A stretch of DNA of 64,000 bases from Anaeramoeba flamelloides. Lineage: Eukaryota; Metamonada; Anaeramoebidae. Positions 47,801 through 59,571 of this stretch are shown here, piece after piece; position 1 is the stretch's first letter; the number at the start of each line of letters is the position of its first letter. The stretch is taken from positions 19,592,001 to 19,656,000 of the forward strand of contig JANTQA010000047.1 of the NCBI GenBank assembly GCA_027625915.1, read 5' to 3'. The translations under genes and the position numbers were made by a program. The notes under the pieces were generated by a model. It made no database searches, had not been told where the DNA came from, and saw nothing but the letters and a program-made list of their open reading frames with translations.

Positions 47801-50800
47801 TCAATTTGATTATTATTGATTGTTTTCAAATACTAAACAATAATATTGATTGGAAAAGGGAAAAAAGTAATAAACTTTGTCTTTCTTAATTTTTGGTTTA
47901 TTTTCAGATAAATTAATAATAAAAATAAAAAAATATTATTCAGTAAATAAAAATATGCAATTTTCATTTAAAATTGTTGGTTTAATTTTGATTAATAATC
48001 ATTTAAAATTGAAAAAAAAAAAACAGTGTATTGTTGTATACTCATACTTTTTGTATTTTTAAAAACTTGTATTTGTTTCAATGGTTGTTATGGATTAAAA
48101 GAATGACATCACCAAGTTCAAGATGCATCTCTTTCGGTCATTTTCTTAAACATTTTGTTGAAATTTCTCTCAAAATCAATATAGATTTTTTTCATTATTG
48201 ATTTCAACAAGTTTTTTTGGAAAGCTGATCTTTCTTGTTTTGTATTCAAAAAGAAAATATTTGTTGTAAAATACACTCCTTCTCATGTATATTTTTTATT
48301 TGATTTACTCTTTGACTAATTTCAGTCATTTGTAGTTCCTCAATTCTCGATCTAAAACAGAATTTAATAAAACAAAAAATTTAATCAAAAAAATATTCAA
48401 AAAATCGAAAAATTAAAGATTCCCCTCTGATCTACATTTGGTTTGTATTTCTTTTCACAAATAGAGTAATGAATGACTTTTTCATTATAAAGTTTCAATA
48501 TCTGGTGTGGGACTCAAAAAATTCTTTTTTTCAGTAAAGTTGTATCTCATAATTAAAATTTTTAAAAATGGTAAAATGTACTTACTCCCTTAATACAATT
48601 CAATCCAATTTTGTGGTTGTTTTATAGCCTAATATATCTAACAAAATAATGATTTTGTAACCTTTTTTAGGTAAAAATTACTCATTTGAAAAATGAATAA
48701 AATAAACTAAAATCACCAATCTCTCAAAAAGAACCAAAGAGCGACACTTCTAAACTGACACAGTTGAATTCAAAATTATAATTAACAATGATTTTAATTG
48801 GGTCTGACTCTTTGGTGTTTTTTTTTTTTTTCTAAAAATGTCCTCTTTTTTTATTGTTGATTTTTTGAGATTGATCGTACCTCGCATGTTGATTGTTTTT
48901 TAATGGGTATTATGTACTCTGAAAAATTACCCAAATTTTTTTTTTCAAATTTCAAAAAATTATTTTTCACCCTAATGACTCTATCCTTAAAATCCATTTT
49001 ATTTTAAATCTAGAATACTGTGAATTGAAAAATAATAAAATCTAAAATTAAAAAAAAAAAATAATTATCAATCATTCAAAAAACAAATGAAAATAATTTA
49101 AAAAGTGTGTTAATTTAAATAAATCAAGAATCAAAATTACAAATATTTATAATTAAATTTTTGTTTTTTTAATTTTATTATTATTCAAATTTAACTTGCA
49201 CACACAAAAACAAAATTCAATTCCATAACAAAACAAATAAAAACTAACAATCACAAAAAAAAAAAAAAATTATTAAAACCAACGATAACAAATCCAAAAA
49301 AAAATAAACCAACAAATATTAAAAAAAAAATGAAAAAAACAAACAAACAAATATTAAAAATATAAAAAAAAAAATCTTATTTTTAGATATTGATAAATTT
49401 GGTAAAACGTCATTACATATCTCCGCAGAAATGGGTGACATATCAACAATAAAAATTTTATTAAATTATGGAGCGAATATTAATGCATTAAGCTTTACCA
49501 AAAATCCACCATTATACACTGCAATTAAGGAGGATCATATTGACACTGTAAAATTCCTAGTTAAAAAAGGGGCGGAAATTAATATTAACGAGCGTGATGA
49601 CGTAGTCTTGTCAGCGCTGCATTTAGCTGTTGAATGGGACAATTTACCAATTGTCAAATATTTGTTATCGCAGGGATCATTTATCAATGAGAGGATGAAA
49701 ATCCAAGAGGGCATCACTGCATTGATGATTGCTGTGCAAAGGCAAAACCGAGAAATCTTAAAAGAGCTGTATAAAAAGAAGAAGCAATCGAAAAAAAACT
49801 TTCGGCTGGACATTAACGGCACGGATAACCTTGGGAGGACTGCGCTGATCCATTCCATCACGAAGAAGGGCAAAGTTGCGATCCCCGAAGAGCTAATCGA
49901 TCAAGGAGCCGATCCCAACATCTTTGATAAAAGTGGCAAAACTGCACTCCACTATGCGATCATTGACGAGGCGCACGAGGTCGTAAAATCCTTGTTAAGC
50001 CAGGGCGCTGCGCCTCATTTGACGAAAAAGGGACTTCCGCCGATCCACTTGGCTGTTTTGCATAACAAAATGCTCAGCATTTCAAAGGCACTGCTTGAGA
50101 AGGCCGATTGCCATCTTGAAGACAGCGATGACAAGGGCAACACTGTATACCATAAGGCCGCGATGCTTGGGAAGAACAATTTCTTGGCGCATTGGCACAA
50201 GCAAAAGGCGAAAACAGAGTGGAGAAATAAGGAGGGCAACACTGTGCTGCACTGCGCATGCCAATCGAAGGGCAACGAAGCCGGATTTAAAATGCTCTTA
50301 AAGTTTGGGGCCCAGCCGTTGGTGACCAACCATAAGGGCCAAACGCCCCTGCACATTGCAGCGTCATATGGGAACACAAAGTATTGCGAGTTCCTAATTG
50401 AGGCACAATCAAATATTGACAATTTAGACACAAACGGCGATTCTGCGATAATGCACGCAGGCTACAATAAGCATTTCGAGTGCTATGAATTATTAAGAAA
50501 AATTGGCTCCAAGCCAAATCCACATCAACACCTAAGGAATAACGAAGACGAAAAGTTTCTAGATTATGTTATTAACAAAAAATTCCCATTAGAATATTTC
50601 GACCACACGGGTCTTTCTTGCATCCACTTATTGGTGTTAAACAAAAAATTGGATTTATTGAAAAAAGTTGTGCCATATATCGAAAACATTAATATCCCAG
50701 ACGAAAACAGTCAGAAAACAGCGATCCAAATGGCAGCAGAAACGGGTGATCTTGAAATGTGTGAAATTTTAATTCAAATAGGCGCAGAGGTCGTTAAATA

Positions 50801-52619
50801 TAGCGAGGGCCAACTGCCGCATTTATTAGCTGCAAAGGGGAAGCATACAGAATGTGTAAAGTTAATTAAAGATCATTTCAAAAGGTCCTTTGCCGTTTTC
50901 GAATTGTATGAAACCGAAAAAAACTTTGTGAATTTATTGGAAAAATTGAAGGAAAAAATCATGAAGCCAATCATTGAGGAGCAGCTATTAGAAAAGTCGA
51001 TACGGAGAACCATTTTCTGTAACATTGAAGAAATCATGGCAGTGAATAAAATTTTTTTAAATAATTTAGGCAAGAGACTCAAAAATTGGAATTCGCGATT
51101 GGGCGTTGGCGATATAATGATACAATGGGTACCAAGGCTAAAAGTTTATATCCAATATTCCAATAACTATGACAAGTCGATGCAAGCTTTGAAAAGGAGC
51201 AAACGGAATCAAGCCTTTTCCTCCTTTTTAAAAAACTTGTCAAACGACAAATCCCTAAACAGACAAACGGTAGACTCCATTTTAATTAACCCAATCCAGA
51301 GAATCAGCAGGTACCCGCTATTGCTCGAGGCCATCTTGCAAAAGACCAAGGATGACCATCCCGACCATCAAAAAATTGAGGAGGCGTTAAACCTGATGAA
51401 GCAGATGGCGTCGAATATAAATTCTGCTAAGGCCAAAAACGAAAATATCAAAAATATTAATACCATACAGAGAAGCTTAAAGGGTGGAATACCAGTAATA
51501 ATACCGACGCTGGACTTTGAACGAACCCTATTAAAACAGGGCGATTTGACAATTGCGCTCTTATTACAGCCAGCGGAAAAATACTTTAATGAATTGTATC
51601 AAAAAAATCTTCAAGAAATTAACGAATCATTATCCAAAAATAAGGATGATCCAAATAATAATAATGATGATGATGATGATGAAGATGACGATGATCGTAA
51701 TGGTAGCAATACAAAGAACAATAGCCGTAATAATGGCAATAGTAATAATGGCTTGAATAATTCGGATCGAAATCAAAATAAGAATCTGAATCAAAATAGT
51801 AACAAGCAAGACAATGTAATGGAAAGTGACTCCTTAAGCGACTCGCCATATTTGTCGACAAAAATTAGAAATTCCACAAAAAACCTTTCTGAAAAGGAAA
51901 TTGCGCGATTGTTTACAAAAAAATTAATCGAATCACAGTCACCGATATTTGAAATAGACAAATTAAAGGGCGTTGGGCAATTTTCGAAAGGGTACAATAC
52001 TCGCAAAATCTTGCTTTTTAACGATTGCCTGCTAATAACACAACAAAAAAAGGATAACCTTGAAGTGCAAGCAGTAATTAAATTGATCTCCACATTTTTG
52101 GAATCTGCGCCAACAGATACCAATTCAAAGCAAGAGACTCATAAATTCTTATTGTTCACAGAAAGCGGCACCTTTATTTTCTCTTCGACTAATAGAAGAG
52201 ATATTAAAAAGTGGAGATCACAAATCGAAGACGCAATTAAAGAGGCGCAGCATATTTACGAAGATAGCCAATACCAAATACTCCAGTTTGAAGACACCTC
52301 ACTTAGGCTAAGATCAGCATCAGATACAAGGGAAAGTGGATCGGAAAGCGACCCTGAAAAGGGGTTTGAAGTAAATGGCAAAACGATGAATGCCTATTGC
52401 GCATTGTGCTATTTCCTAGATGTATTTGAAAATAACCAAACGCCAATCGTTAGAGAATCGAAAATTTTCGGCTTTTACCAAAATGAAGATCGTTTTAAAT
52501 CATCGATCATTACTCGTTTAGAAAAAATGAAAAGAACAAAATCAATCAGCAATGAAAAAAATAGAATTTTGATAACAAAATTAAAAACACCGACACAAGA
52601 ATATATGTTTCAGTTATAA
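41821..52619 (+). CDS. ankyrin-repeat RhoGEF (DH-PH) protein with a 6.7-kb intron
   Basis: Exon 1 is 41821-42703 and exon 2 is 49387-52619, giving 1371 residues. Exon 1 ends CAA-A at a GTAAAT donor; exon 2 starts after TTTTTAG with AT-ATT-GAT. The join makes Asn and restores ankyrin register: AKEKNQKEVLRILKQNPLES then QNIDKFGKTSLHISAEMGD. About 20 or more ankyrin repeats fill residues 1-790. A DH domain follows (about 795-975; YETEKNFVNLLEKL, then NPIQRISRYPLLLEAIL, the conserved last helix). A PH domain starts KQGDLTIALL near 1010, is split by a roughly 130-residue Asp/Asn-rich insert and resumes at RKILLFNDCLLITQ (about 1160), ending near IKKWRSQIEDAI (about 1250). The last 120 residues are unrecognised. 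It likely activates a Rho-family GTPase, with ankyrin repeats as a docking surface. Reading exon 1 on to 42843 gives a poor low-complexity tail. Confidence 0.8.
43820..44139 (-). pseudogene. paired helix-turn-helix scrap, transposase-like
   Basis: On the minus strand two adjoining frames read as a first helical unit (IYQFINGNSLSLISNELEIG, then HYWIDAG) and a second (ELRLYIENETLKNK, then LTCKELSIKCEEL). The layout of two small helix-turn-helix units suggests the N-terminal DNA-binding part of a Tc1/mariner-like transposase. A frame change separates the halves, and no DDE catalytic part is visible downstream. It lies antisense within the ankyrin-RhoGEF gene's intron. The family assignment is inference. 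Confidence 0.3.
44300..45966 (-). mobile_element. 5'-truncated broken LINE (non-LTR retrotransposon)
   Basis: Read on the minus strand, it encodes a reverse transcriptase from its N-terminal fingers onward: KFLRTIQKIFFNWIND, GIPLNYRPISI, QNQFGF-like KNQFGFKKKLDTR, VTIDIQKCFDSI (catalytic motif A), VYQGDPLSPLLFGFITHFL, MFADDLILL (catalytic FADD), then PKKILYLGIWLDKK and a Cys-rich tail ending HFLWNCSAYENNRKIW. At least three frame changes break it. There is no endonuclease domain, so it is 5' truncated. A short 3' UTR ends near 44300. It sits antisense inside the ankyrin-RhoGEF intron. Confidence 0.8.
45967..46810 (+). mobile_element. second, older LINE relic in opposite orientation
   Basis: The plus strand carries the same reverse-transcriptase segment as its neighbour: GKGLGIFQGDP (then a stop) SPITLAIISHFL, and MFADDLILIIKGNENQLN, with KPNKDKTEIP following. 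Stops are frequent, so it is older than the minus-strand copy. Both copies include the FADD region, so this is not one element with an inverted 5' end but two insertions meeting head to head at about 45966. Confidence 0.7.
46820..47310. repeat. composite hairpin repeat, copy 3
   Basis: Modules shared with copy 1 include ACTTTAGAAATAAAC around an AT centre with its complement, CAATAGATTTTCGTTAGG, AACCTAGAGCACTTCA and a stem at about 47170-47262 in which AATTTAAAAGAATTGAG pairs with CTCAATTCTTTTGAATT. The end carries GGAACTCTAC units as in copies 1 and 2. It lies directly on the 3' side of the plus-strand LINE relic. Confidence 0.75.
48115..48640 (+). repeat. dispersed repeat R2, copy 2
   Basis: It matches the minus strand of 31040-31460 over TTTCAACAAGTTT, AAGCTGATCTTTCTTGTTTT, AAAGAAAATATTTGTTG, ATTTCTTTTCACAAATAGA and CTTACTCCCTTAAT. 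It lies in the last third of the ankyrin-RhoGEF intron. No protein family was recognised. Confidence 0.5.
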
Positions 52620-52733
52620 ATTTTATTTATTGATTTTTTTTCTTTTTTGTCTTTAGAATTATATTCTTGCAATTTCCATTTAAATGTTTTCTTTTTGATC
52701 TCTTTATTTCTTTAATTATTTCTTTTTTTCTTT

Positions 52734-52764
<31 letters not shown>

Positions 52765-53639
52765 TTCTATTAATATAATATCATTATTATTCTTTTTTAA
52801 ATGATAAAGTTTTATTTGAGTTAATTAGTTCAAATGACAGTTTCCCTAACAATAAAATAAATAAAGTATGACTTGTTATCAAAGTATAATAGGCCACTAC
52901 AATCTTTTATTTCATCCGATTTAAAGAGTTTTTGAGTGTTTTAAGGAACAGAGTTGATAATTTTGAATTTTTTTTATAGGTAAGATCTAAAATTAAACAA
53001 ATTTTTAATGTTGTGGTGAGAGAGTTTTTTTGAATGGTTGTTTAATATTCTATATTTTTATTTTGTTTAGAAAGCACAAAATATATGAAAAATGTATTTT
53101 CAAAGATAATCGAACACAGCTCTTAGTTTTTTTAATGCAACTTCCGGTTGCTTTTATTCATTAATTGAGTAGGCAAGTAATTGGGGAGTGAATAACGTTT
53201 TTTTTTATCAAATCTGTTTTGTTTAAGAGTAGTTGATTGAGTTATCATTTATTTTACTCAAATTTTTAATTTGTTATCAAGGCTATTTAAAAAGCGAAAA
53301 ATTGTAAACGACAATATTTTCTAGTTATTCGACTTATTATTTAATTTTTTTTACAAATAGTTCGATTAATAAGCCAAAATCTAAAAGATCTTTTATCTTC
53401 AGAAGAATTAATTGAAAAAAAAGAAATTGATTTTAGAAATAGGAAAAAGGGGAAATTTCAGAGTATGGTGTCGAAAAAGATTCTTGTTGTACTTTAAAGA
53501 AAATAATGAAAAGAGGGAAATATAAAATATATATAATTTAGAACAAATGATCCTGATTGGAACATTTTAGTATCTATTAAATTATTTAAAGAAAAATGAA
53601 ATAGTGTGATGTTCATGAAAGATTTATAAAGAAATGTGG
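52620..53639. other. 3' region of ankyrin-RhoGEF gene and intergenic DNA
   Basis: It contains a (TTGC) tetranucleotide microsatellite at about 52733-52763, seven to eight units. The next 850 bases are AT-rich with no gene visible. Confidence 0.55.
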
Positions 53640-53853
53640 ATCCAACTTCTTAAAATTTAACTTGTCATTGGTAAAAGAACAAACATCAATGAAATAAAGC
53701 ATACAAAAAAATCTCAAATTAATGTACAAAATTCAAATTCTAGAAAAATAATTTGTAAATAAAAAAAAATTCCAAAAAATGTGTCTTTAAATTTAGGTTT
53801 TTTTTGAGCTTAAATTCCGTTGAAAGTTTGTGTCTTAAAAGTGGAATTGACTG
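53640..53853. mobile_element. MITE family E, degraded copy
   Basis: The right end, GGAATTGACTG-TA with GTTGAAAGTTTGTGTCTTAA just inside, and the inner AAAAAAATCTCAAATTAATG block match 57783-57978. The left terminus is eroded. Confidence 0.55.
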
Positions 53854-54468
53854 TAATATTGTTAAAAATTTCTTTATTAATTGAGAAATTTAAGTTAATC
53901 TCTATAGTTATGGGGAGGAAAAAAATCAATTACCCCATTTTTCTACCAAATCTAACAACATGAATATTTTCAAAGTCGCCAATCAATCAAGTAAAAGATA
54001 GTAAAAATATCTTTTAAAAGAATAGAAAAAAAAAAATTTCTCAAATTATCAAAAATTGATTTATTTATCAACACATTTAGGAGTTTTTTTCATTTTTTGG
54101 ATTTCAACAAATTTGAAAAAGAATATTCTTTTTGTTTTCTTTGTAGTTTTCGTAATATATTAATTAATCACAATAATCTGAAGAAGTATTTTACAATAGC
54201 AACCAAAATGTTACTAAAAAATTTTTTTAAAGAATTAATTCAAAATAAAAATCTACATATTAAAGATATAAAAAATTTGATAACGACTTGAATCAAAATT
54301 AAAGTAATCGTAAAATTACATAATTTTTTTTTTTTTTTCATATGGGTTTTTGAATAAAAGCAACTACTTATAAACTCAAAATTATAAACTAAATGGAATT
54401 TTTATTCAAAGAATTTAATTAGTCTTTATAAATAAAAAAAAATTAAAATTGTATTATTATAAATGATT
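53854..54468. other. AT-rich intergenic DNA
   Basis: No gene or repeat could be supported. It separates two convergent genes (ankyrin-RhoGEF and the disordered protein). Confidence 0.45.
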
Positions 54469-56601
54469 TTATTTTCTTGATCTTCTTCTATCTGTGCTCC
54501 ATTGATCCACTGAATTTATTCTTCTAGTATTTTCATCTTTGGGATACCGATCTTTTTGATAATTTTCGGAATAATTTCTTGATCTTTCGTAATGTGGATT
54601 ATAATTATTATATTGGCCATATCGTGAATAATTTCTGGATTTATTATTCCTGGAAGGATGATAACTATTATTGTCTTTATGATTTCGAAGATTTGAAAAG
54701 TCTTTATATGTGGTATTTGAATTGATAAAAGAATTTATAGGGGATCTATAATTTTTTTCATTGGGAAAGGTACGTTCTTGATAACTGGGTTTTATATATT
54801 GCTTTCCATCATATCTTTTATAAGTATTCCATTCCTCATTTTTCCCCTCAAAATTCTTTTGGTGGAAATTATTTTTTTCGAGATAACTAATGTCGTTTTT
54901 CCTTGTGTGCTTTCCGGTTGCACTTGAAGAATATGTTCTATTATAAAAATTCGTTCTGGAATCTGAATAATTTGAATTTTTATAATTCTTATTTTCATAA
55001 GAATTATTTCCACGGTTCGAGTAATAATTATTTTTTTGTGATAGGTTTGAACTTTGATTTATATTGAAATTTCTATTTGGATGTGATTTATAAATAATAT
55101 CTCTTTCTTTCCTATTTCGGTCTTTTGGCGTTGATAAGGAGAATGTTGAAGAAGAGAAATTTGGTGATCTATTTTTCATGAATTCTGTATCTTTATACGG
55201 CGATTTTTTTTCGTAATTTTGTGAATAATGTTTTCTTTGTGGATAATGATGGTTTTCATTCCCATCGTTATAATTCATTGAACTATACCTTTTTGGAGGA
55301 GTTGTGGATTTATACCTTTCCTTCATATATGCACCTTCTCTTTCGTTTATAGATCCTCTGTTTAAATTCCTATATGAATTATTTAAATCTTGTCGGTCCA
55401 TTTCGATGTTTGGATAAGAACTATTAATTTTTGTTCTTTTGTATGTCAAGTCTTTTGCTATTCTTTTGTTATCATCATTATCTTCGTCAAGGTCAATAAT
55501 ACTATTTTTTCCATTCAGAAAATTGCTTTGCTTATTATTATTATTAGTAGTAGTATAATTTTCATTGTTGTCATTATCTGTTAGAGTATTATTATCATTC
55601 TCGTTCTCAGTTTCATCACTATTATCACTGTCGTCCTCATTTAGATCGAATAATTTAAATCTTTTCCCAGGAGCAAATTTTCTTTTTCTTTTTCTTTTAT
55701 TTTCAGAAGGTTGGCTTATCTGAAATTGTTGTTGCTCTTGCTTTCCAGAAGGCTCTTGATTTGTTTTTGATGACAATGTTATCTCTTCTGATTGCTTTGA
55801 TCCCAATCCTAATTGTAATTGATTTTCAATCGGCTGGCCTAACGTTTTTTGTGGTGTATTTGAACCAATCTCATGGCTAGTAGGAGGATATATTTCATGG
55901 GGCTGGACAAAACTTGGAAATAAAGATGTTCTAAATAAAGTGTCATATTGTTCGTTAATAAATTCTTTAAACTGTAAAAGATCTAACACTAAATTTTTTT
56001 GTGTTTTAAGGAAACTAAAAGAATCCGATTCACGGGAAATTCCGGTGCTTCCAGTGCCAATTAATTCCACAAAGGTCTCTAAAAGATCCAAGTCAAATAA
56101 AATATCAGAAAATAAAACGTTCTTGTTTTGAGATTTTTCATTTTTTTGAGGTTTGTCATAATTTGAACGGTAATTTAAATTTTGGTTGCTGGAATGTAAT
56201 TGTTGCCTTGACTTGTTGTTTTTGGGAATTGAATTTAAATCAGAAACAAGTTCTATCGTTTCCCAAGGGATCAAAATGCTTGGTGGGTTCCAATTGATTA
56301 TATTTTTTATCTTTCTTTTCTGTTCGTAATTATTCAAATATCGGGTTTTGTTGTTCGGGTTGGTGCTGTTGCCATGGTTGGGATTGGTGTTGTTGTTAAT
56401 TGTCGTAAATTTGATCTCTTCAAGAAAAGAAGGCGAATCAGGCGAAAGGTTCGTTGAATCATAACCAACACTTTTGGTATTTGCTTCTCGTTGCTTCTGA
56501 GTAAGGAATTCTTCAGTTTGATTTTTCCTTTGGGGTGCAAGTTGAAGATTCTTGTTGTTATACTCATCTAATTCTTGCCGATATTGAAATGATTCTTCGC
56601 T

Positions 56602-56635
<34 letters not shown>

Positions 56636-57045
56636 AGATGTTGCTTCTGCTGTTCTTCTTCTTCTTCTTCTTCTTTTGTTTTGTTTTTTTGAAAATCAAT
56701 TTCCTTGATTTCCCATATGTCTTTGTTCGTGAATTGATCATATGTGCTTTGTAACTCTTCAAAATAATATTTATTAAATAATCTTGATCGATTCCTTTTC
56801 AGCAAGGGTAATGAAATATGACTAAAAACAACTCTTTTGGTATTATTTCGGTTTTGAAGTTTTTGTTTTTCATTTTCTTCTTGTTCGAGATCAGAACGAT
56901 CAAGACGTAAAAATTGCTTTAAAAATCGATCGTTTTGTAACTTGTTTTCATTTGCTATTATTAATCTTCCAGAGACTTGGGGTGTGTTTGGTATATTAAC
57001 AGAAATTATTGAGTTGTTTGTGGTTTGTTGAGAAGAAGCATACAT
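54469..57045 (-). CDS. Q/N-rich disordered protein with Arg/Ser/Tyr-rich tail
   Basis: A single 858-residue frame starts at an ATG (MYASSQQTTNN). No known domain was recognised. An acidic EEEEEEE then poly-Gln tract (about residues 124-150) is coded by CTT and GTT repeats. A short conserved-looking segment, INWNPPSILIPWETIELVS (about 250-270), and LFDLDLLETFVELI (about 315) may be folded or binding motifs. A basic patch RKRKRKFAPGKRFK (about 460) looks like a nuclear localisation signal. Residues 560-858 are rich in Arg, Ser, Tyr and Asn and end TDRRRSRK, which recalls RNA-processing or condensate-forming nuclear proteins; that is inference from composition only. It may be complete as a single exon. 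Confidence 0.65.
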
Positions 57046-57594
57046 TTACCTTTCTAAAAAAAGGAAAAAATTAAAGAAAAATGATTTTGTAATTATTAAT
57101 TTTTTACTATAAAAATTCAAATTGCTATAAGAAACTTTTAAATCTTTTCAAAGCTTTCAGACACTTATAGAATCTCCACAAACCTTTCAAACACTTTCTA
57201 ATATTTATAATGCTGAAAAGCTTTAGAGAAAGTGGTATTATTTTATCGTTGAGAGAAAAATCATGTCAATACAATAAATTCCAATCCCTGTCACTTGAGA
57301 GAAATTAGTTTTCACTTGAGAGTTCAGATTTAGAAAAAATAAAAGAATAGACTAATTACTATTGTATAAGTGTGTCCATGTTAATAATTATACCTACCAA
57401 AAAATAAGAAATTCAACATTTTTCCCACTTGTTTTCTAATGTATTTTTAATATAAGTAGAAGAATATTCGATCTGATTACCGATTTTTCTCTTTGTTTCA
57501 TAAATCTTTCATTTATTGTTTTTAGTTCATATAAAATCTATTAATATGTCAGAGAATAAAAAAGTATGAAATTAGTTAATAGAAAAAAAAAAAT
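57046..57594. other. upstream region of the disordered-protein gene
   Basis: AT-rich DNA with some GAGAGAAA-type short repeats near 57250-57320. No gene is visible. Confidence 0.4.
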
Positions 57595-57691
57595 TCAGTC
57601 TGTTACTTTGATATTTATGATGAAAAGAAAGATTGAAAGTTGAAGTGAAAATATATTTATCATTTATTATTCACATACAAAGTAACTGGGA
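57595..57691. mobile_element. small inverted-repeat element
   Basis: CAGTCTGTTACTTTGATATT at the left is roughly mirrored by TTCACATACAAAGTAACTGG at the right. It is about 100 bases and non-coding. Confidence 0.45.
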
Positions 57692-57782
57692 TACACTATT
57701 TTATTGTTTGATCAAGGAACTTCAACATTAGATAGACACTTGAAACAAAACTGGCTTTATTTTGCTGTTGAATTTTTATTTA

Positions 57783-57978
57783 CAGTCAGTTTCAAATTTA
57801 ATACACAAACTTTCAACAAAATTTAAGGCGCAAAAAAATCTCAAATTAAGGCACATAATCCAAATTCTAGTAAAATCATTTGTATAAAAAAAAAATTCGA
57901 AATTTCGTACCTTAATTTGAGATTTTTTTGTGACTTAATTATTGTTGAAAGTTTGTGTCTTAAATTTGAAACTGGCTG
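57783..57978. mobile_element. MITE family E, intact copy
   Basis: TA-CAGTCAGTTTCAAATTTAA and TTAAATTTGAAACTGGCTG-TA are inverted ends. The arms continue through ACACAAACTTTCAACAA and CAAAAAAATCTCAAATTAAG. TA flanks both sides and the element is 196 bases. A degraded relative is at 53640-53853. Confidence 0.85.
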
Positions 57979-58734
57979 TATTTCACTATTTTTATACCTT
58001 TTTTTCAAAGTATTATAGCCATGAAAAATAATCTACTCTCTTTTTAATTGAATTTCTTTTTAAATTCACGAATTAGAGTTTTATAGCTAAGGTGAATAAT
58101 CAAGGGTTCAATTGTCTTGATAAATTCAGGGAATTAATTTCAATTATTTCTAAATTTTGTGCATTCCCACTTTTCAATCCAATGGTCTAATTTTATCAAG
58201 ATTGAAAAATTTTCAAATTGTATAAAAAGATTAATAAAAGGCAGTACAATATTAAAGACACCCAATAAACATTATTATAGTTTTCGATTCTCTTTTTTTT
58301 TTTTTGAAAATTATGAATTTTTATAAAGCAGAAAGTAAATTTTTTGATTTTTTTTATTTTTGATGTTTAACATTTTTACAAAGCCACTAGTTTCCATTTT
58401 CCAAATTTATTCAATAAATTGAAATATTTAAAGAATATTGGATTTTTATCTAGTAAAAATCAAATGAATTTAAAAAATTTATTCAACCTGTAAATTTTTT
58501 AGGTTCAGAAAACAAATAAGGTTTCCTCTTTTAATAAAAACTAAATAAAAAATTGAGTAATATTTACAACTATTTTTGCTTATTATCATTTTTTGTAAGG
58601 TTTTCTTTTCTCAATTTTAAAATTTCATAGTTTCTAAAAATATCAAGAAGAATAAAAATTATATATACATTATACTCAAATCTTTTTTTTTTTATTTTAG
58701 ATATAATAATTTTTTTAAAAAAAAAATCTAATTT

Positions 58735-58850
58735 TTAGTGCCCCACTCTTGGGAGTCGTGGAATACCAATTTATTAATCACAGTTTGTGGAATCTTTATT
58801 TATTACAAATAATCTTTCTATCTGGTTTATACCCCCCCTCCCCTATTTCA
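58735..58850 (+). repeat. dispersed repeat R4, copy 2
   Basis: GTGCCCCACTCTTGG, GTCGTGGAATACCAATTTAT and the following TCTTTCTATCTGGTTTATA are the complement of 4830-4940. As at that locus, a composite hairpin repeat follows on the same side. Confidence 0.6.
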
Positions 58851-58859
58851 AGGAGAAGT

Positions 58860-59110
58860 GTCGTCAAATGCCATTGAGTCCCTAGGTTTTCTTCAGGTAT
58901 TCTTTTTTGTTTGTTAAGTGTTCTAGGTTTTTTTGAGGTTTTCTATTTTTTTTTGTAAAATATATTGATTTTCCAAATAAACAGAAAACTCAAGAAAAGC
59001 TAACTATTGTTTTCCAGAATTCGAAATAATTTAGTAAAATCAAGGATTTTACACAATTCTTTCAAATCCTGGAAAACCTAACGAAATTTGATAATTTTAA
59101 ATTTGGTCAT
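58860..59110. repeat. composite hairpin repeat, copy 4
   Basis: Modules CCTAGGTTTTCTTCAGG, GTGTTCTAGGTTTTTTTGAG and a stem near 58995-59080 (TTTTCCAGAATTCGAAATAA against its complement around GATTTTA) are shared with copies 1-3. This copy is shorter. Confidence 0.65.
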
Positions 59111-59353
59111 CTAAATGATATAATATTTTTTTACCTTAATATTTTAATTATTTTTATTCTATTCTCTTTTTTATTTAGTAAATTTTCTTCGATTACTCCC
59201 TTCTTACAATAAATAAATAAATAAATATAATTTTTCAATCCAATACAATGATCTTTTGAAAAAAAAAGAAAAAACCAATAATAATATATGAGTTTTACTG
59301 GTTAGAGATTGGAAAAAAATTGATAATTGAAATAAATTTTATTTTTTCTTACA

Positions 59354-59571
59354 GGACTTTGAGATCTAAAATAGGGTTTCGACCTGTACACATCAAAAAT
59401 CGTTCTGGATATTTAATTTTTATTTGTGTTCTTGTTCTTTTTATGGTAATCTCAAGAAAAAAACAAGTAAGAGAACAAGTAATTCATATAAAATTTAAAC
59501 TCAAGTTATTTAATTTAAAAATAAAATGGGACAATGTGTACACATCAATACTTCTTTCATTTTTTTATTGA
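59354..59571 (+). CDS. possible terminal exon with a membrane helix
   Basis: After TTTTTTCTTACAG at 59341-59353 an open frame reads TLRSKIGFRPVHIKNRSG, then a hydrophobic helix (YLIFICVLVLFMVI), then a basic tail, ending at a stop at 59569-59571. Composition up to about 59440 is coding-like. An alternative donor (GTAATC) follows Met at about 59442. No upstream exon or homologue was recognised, so it may be a decayed fragment. Confidence 0.25.

Noticed and set aside
50015-50523. Several antisense frames over the ankyrin region
   Set aside because: Ankyrin repeats in GC-richer codons often leave open antisense frames. The plus strand has clear domains.
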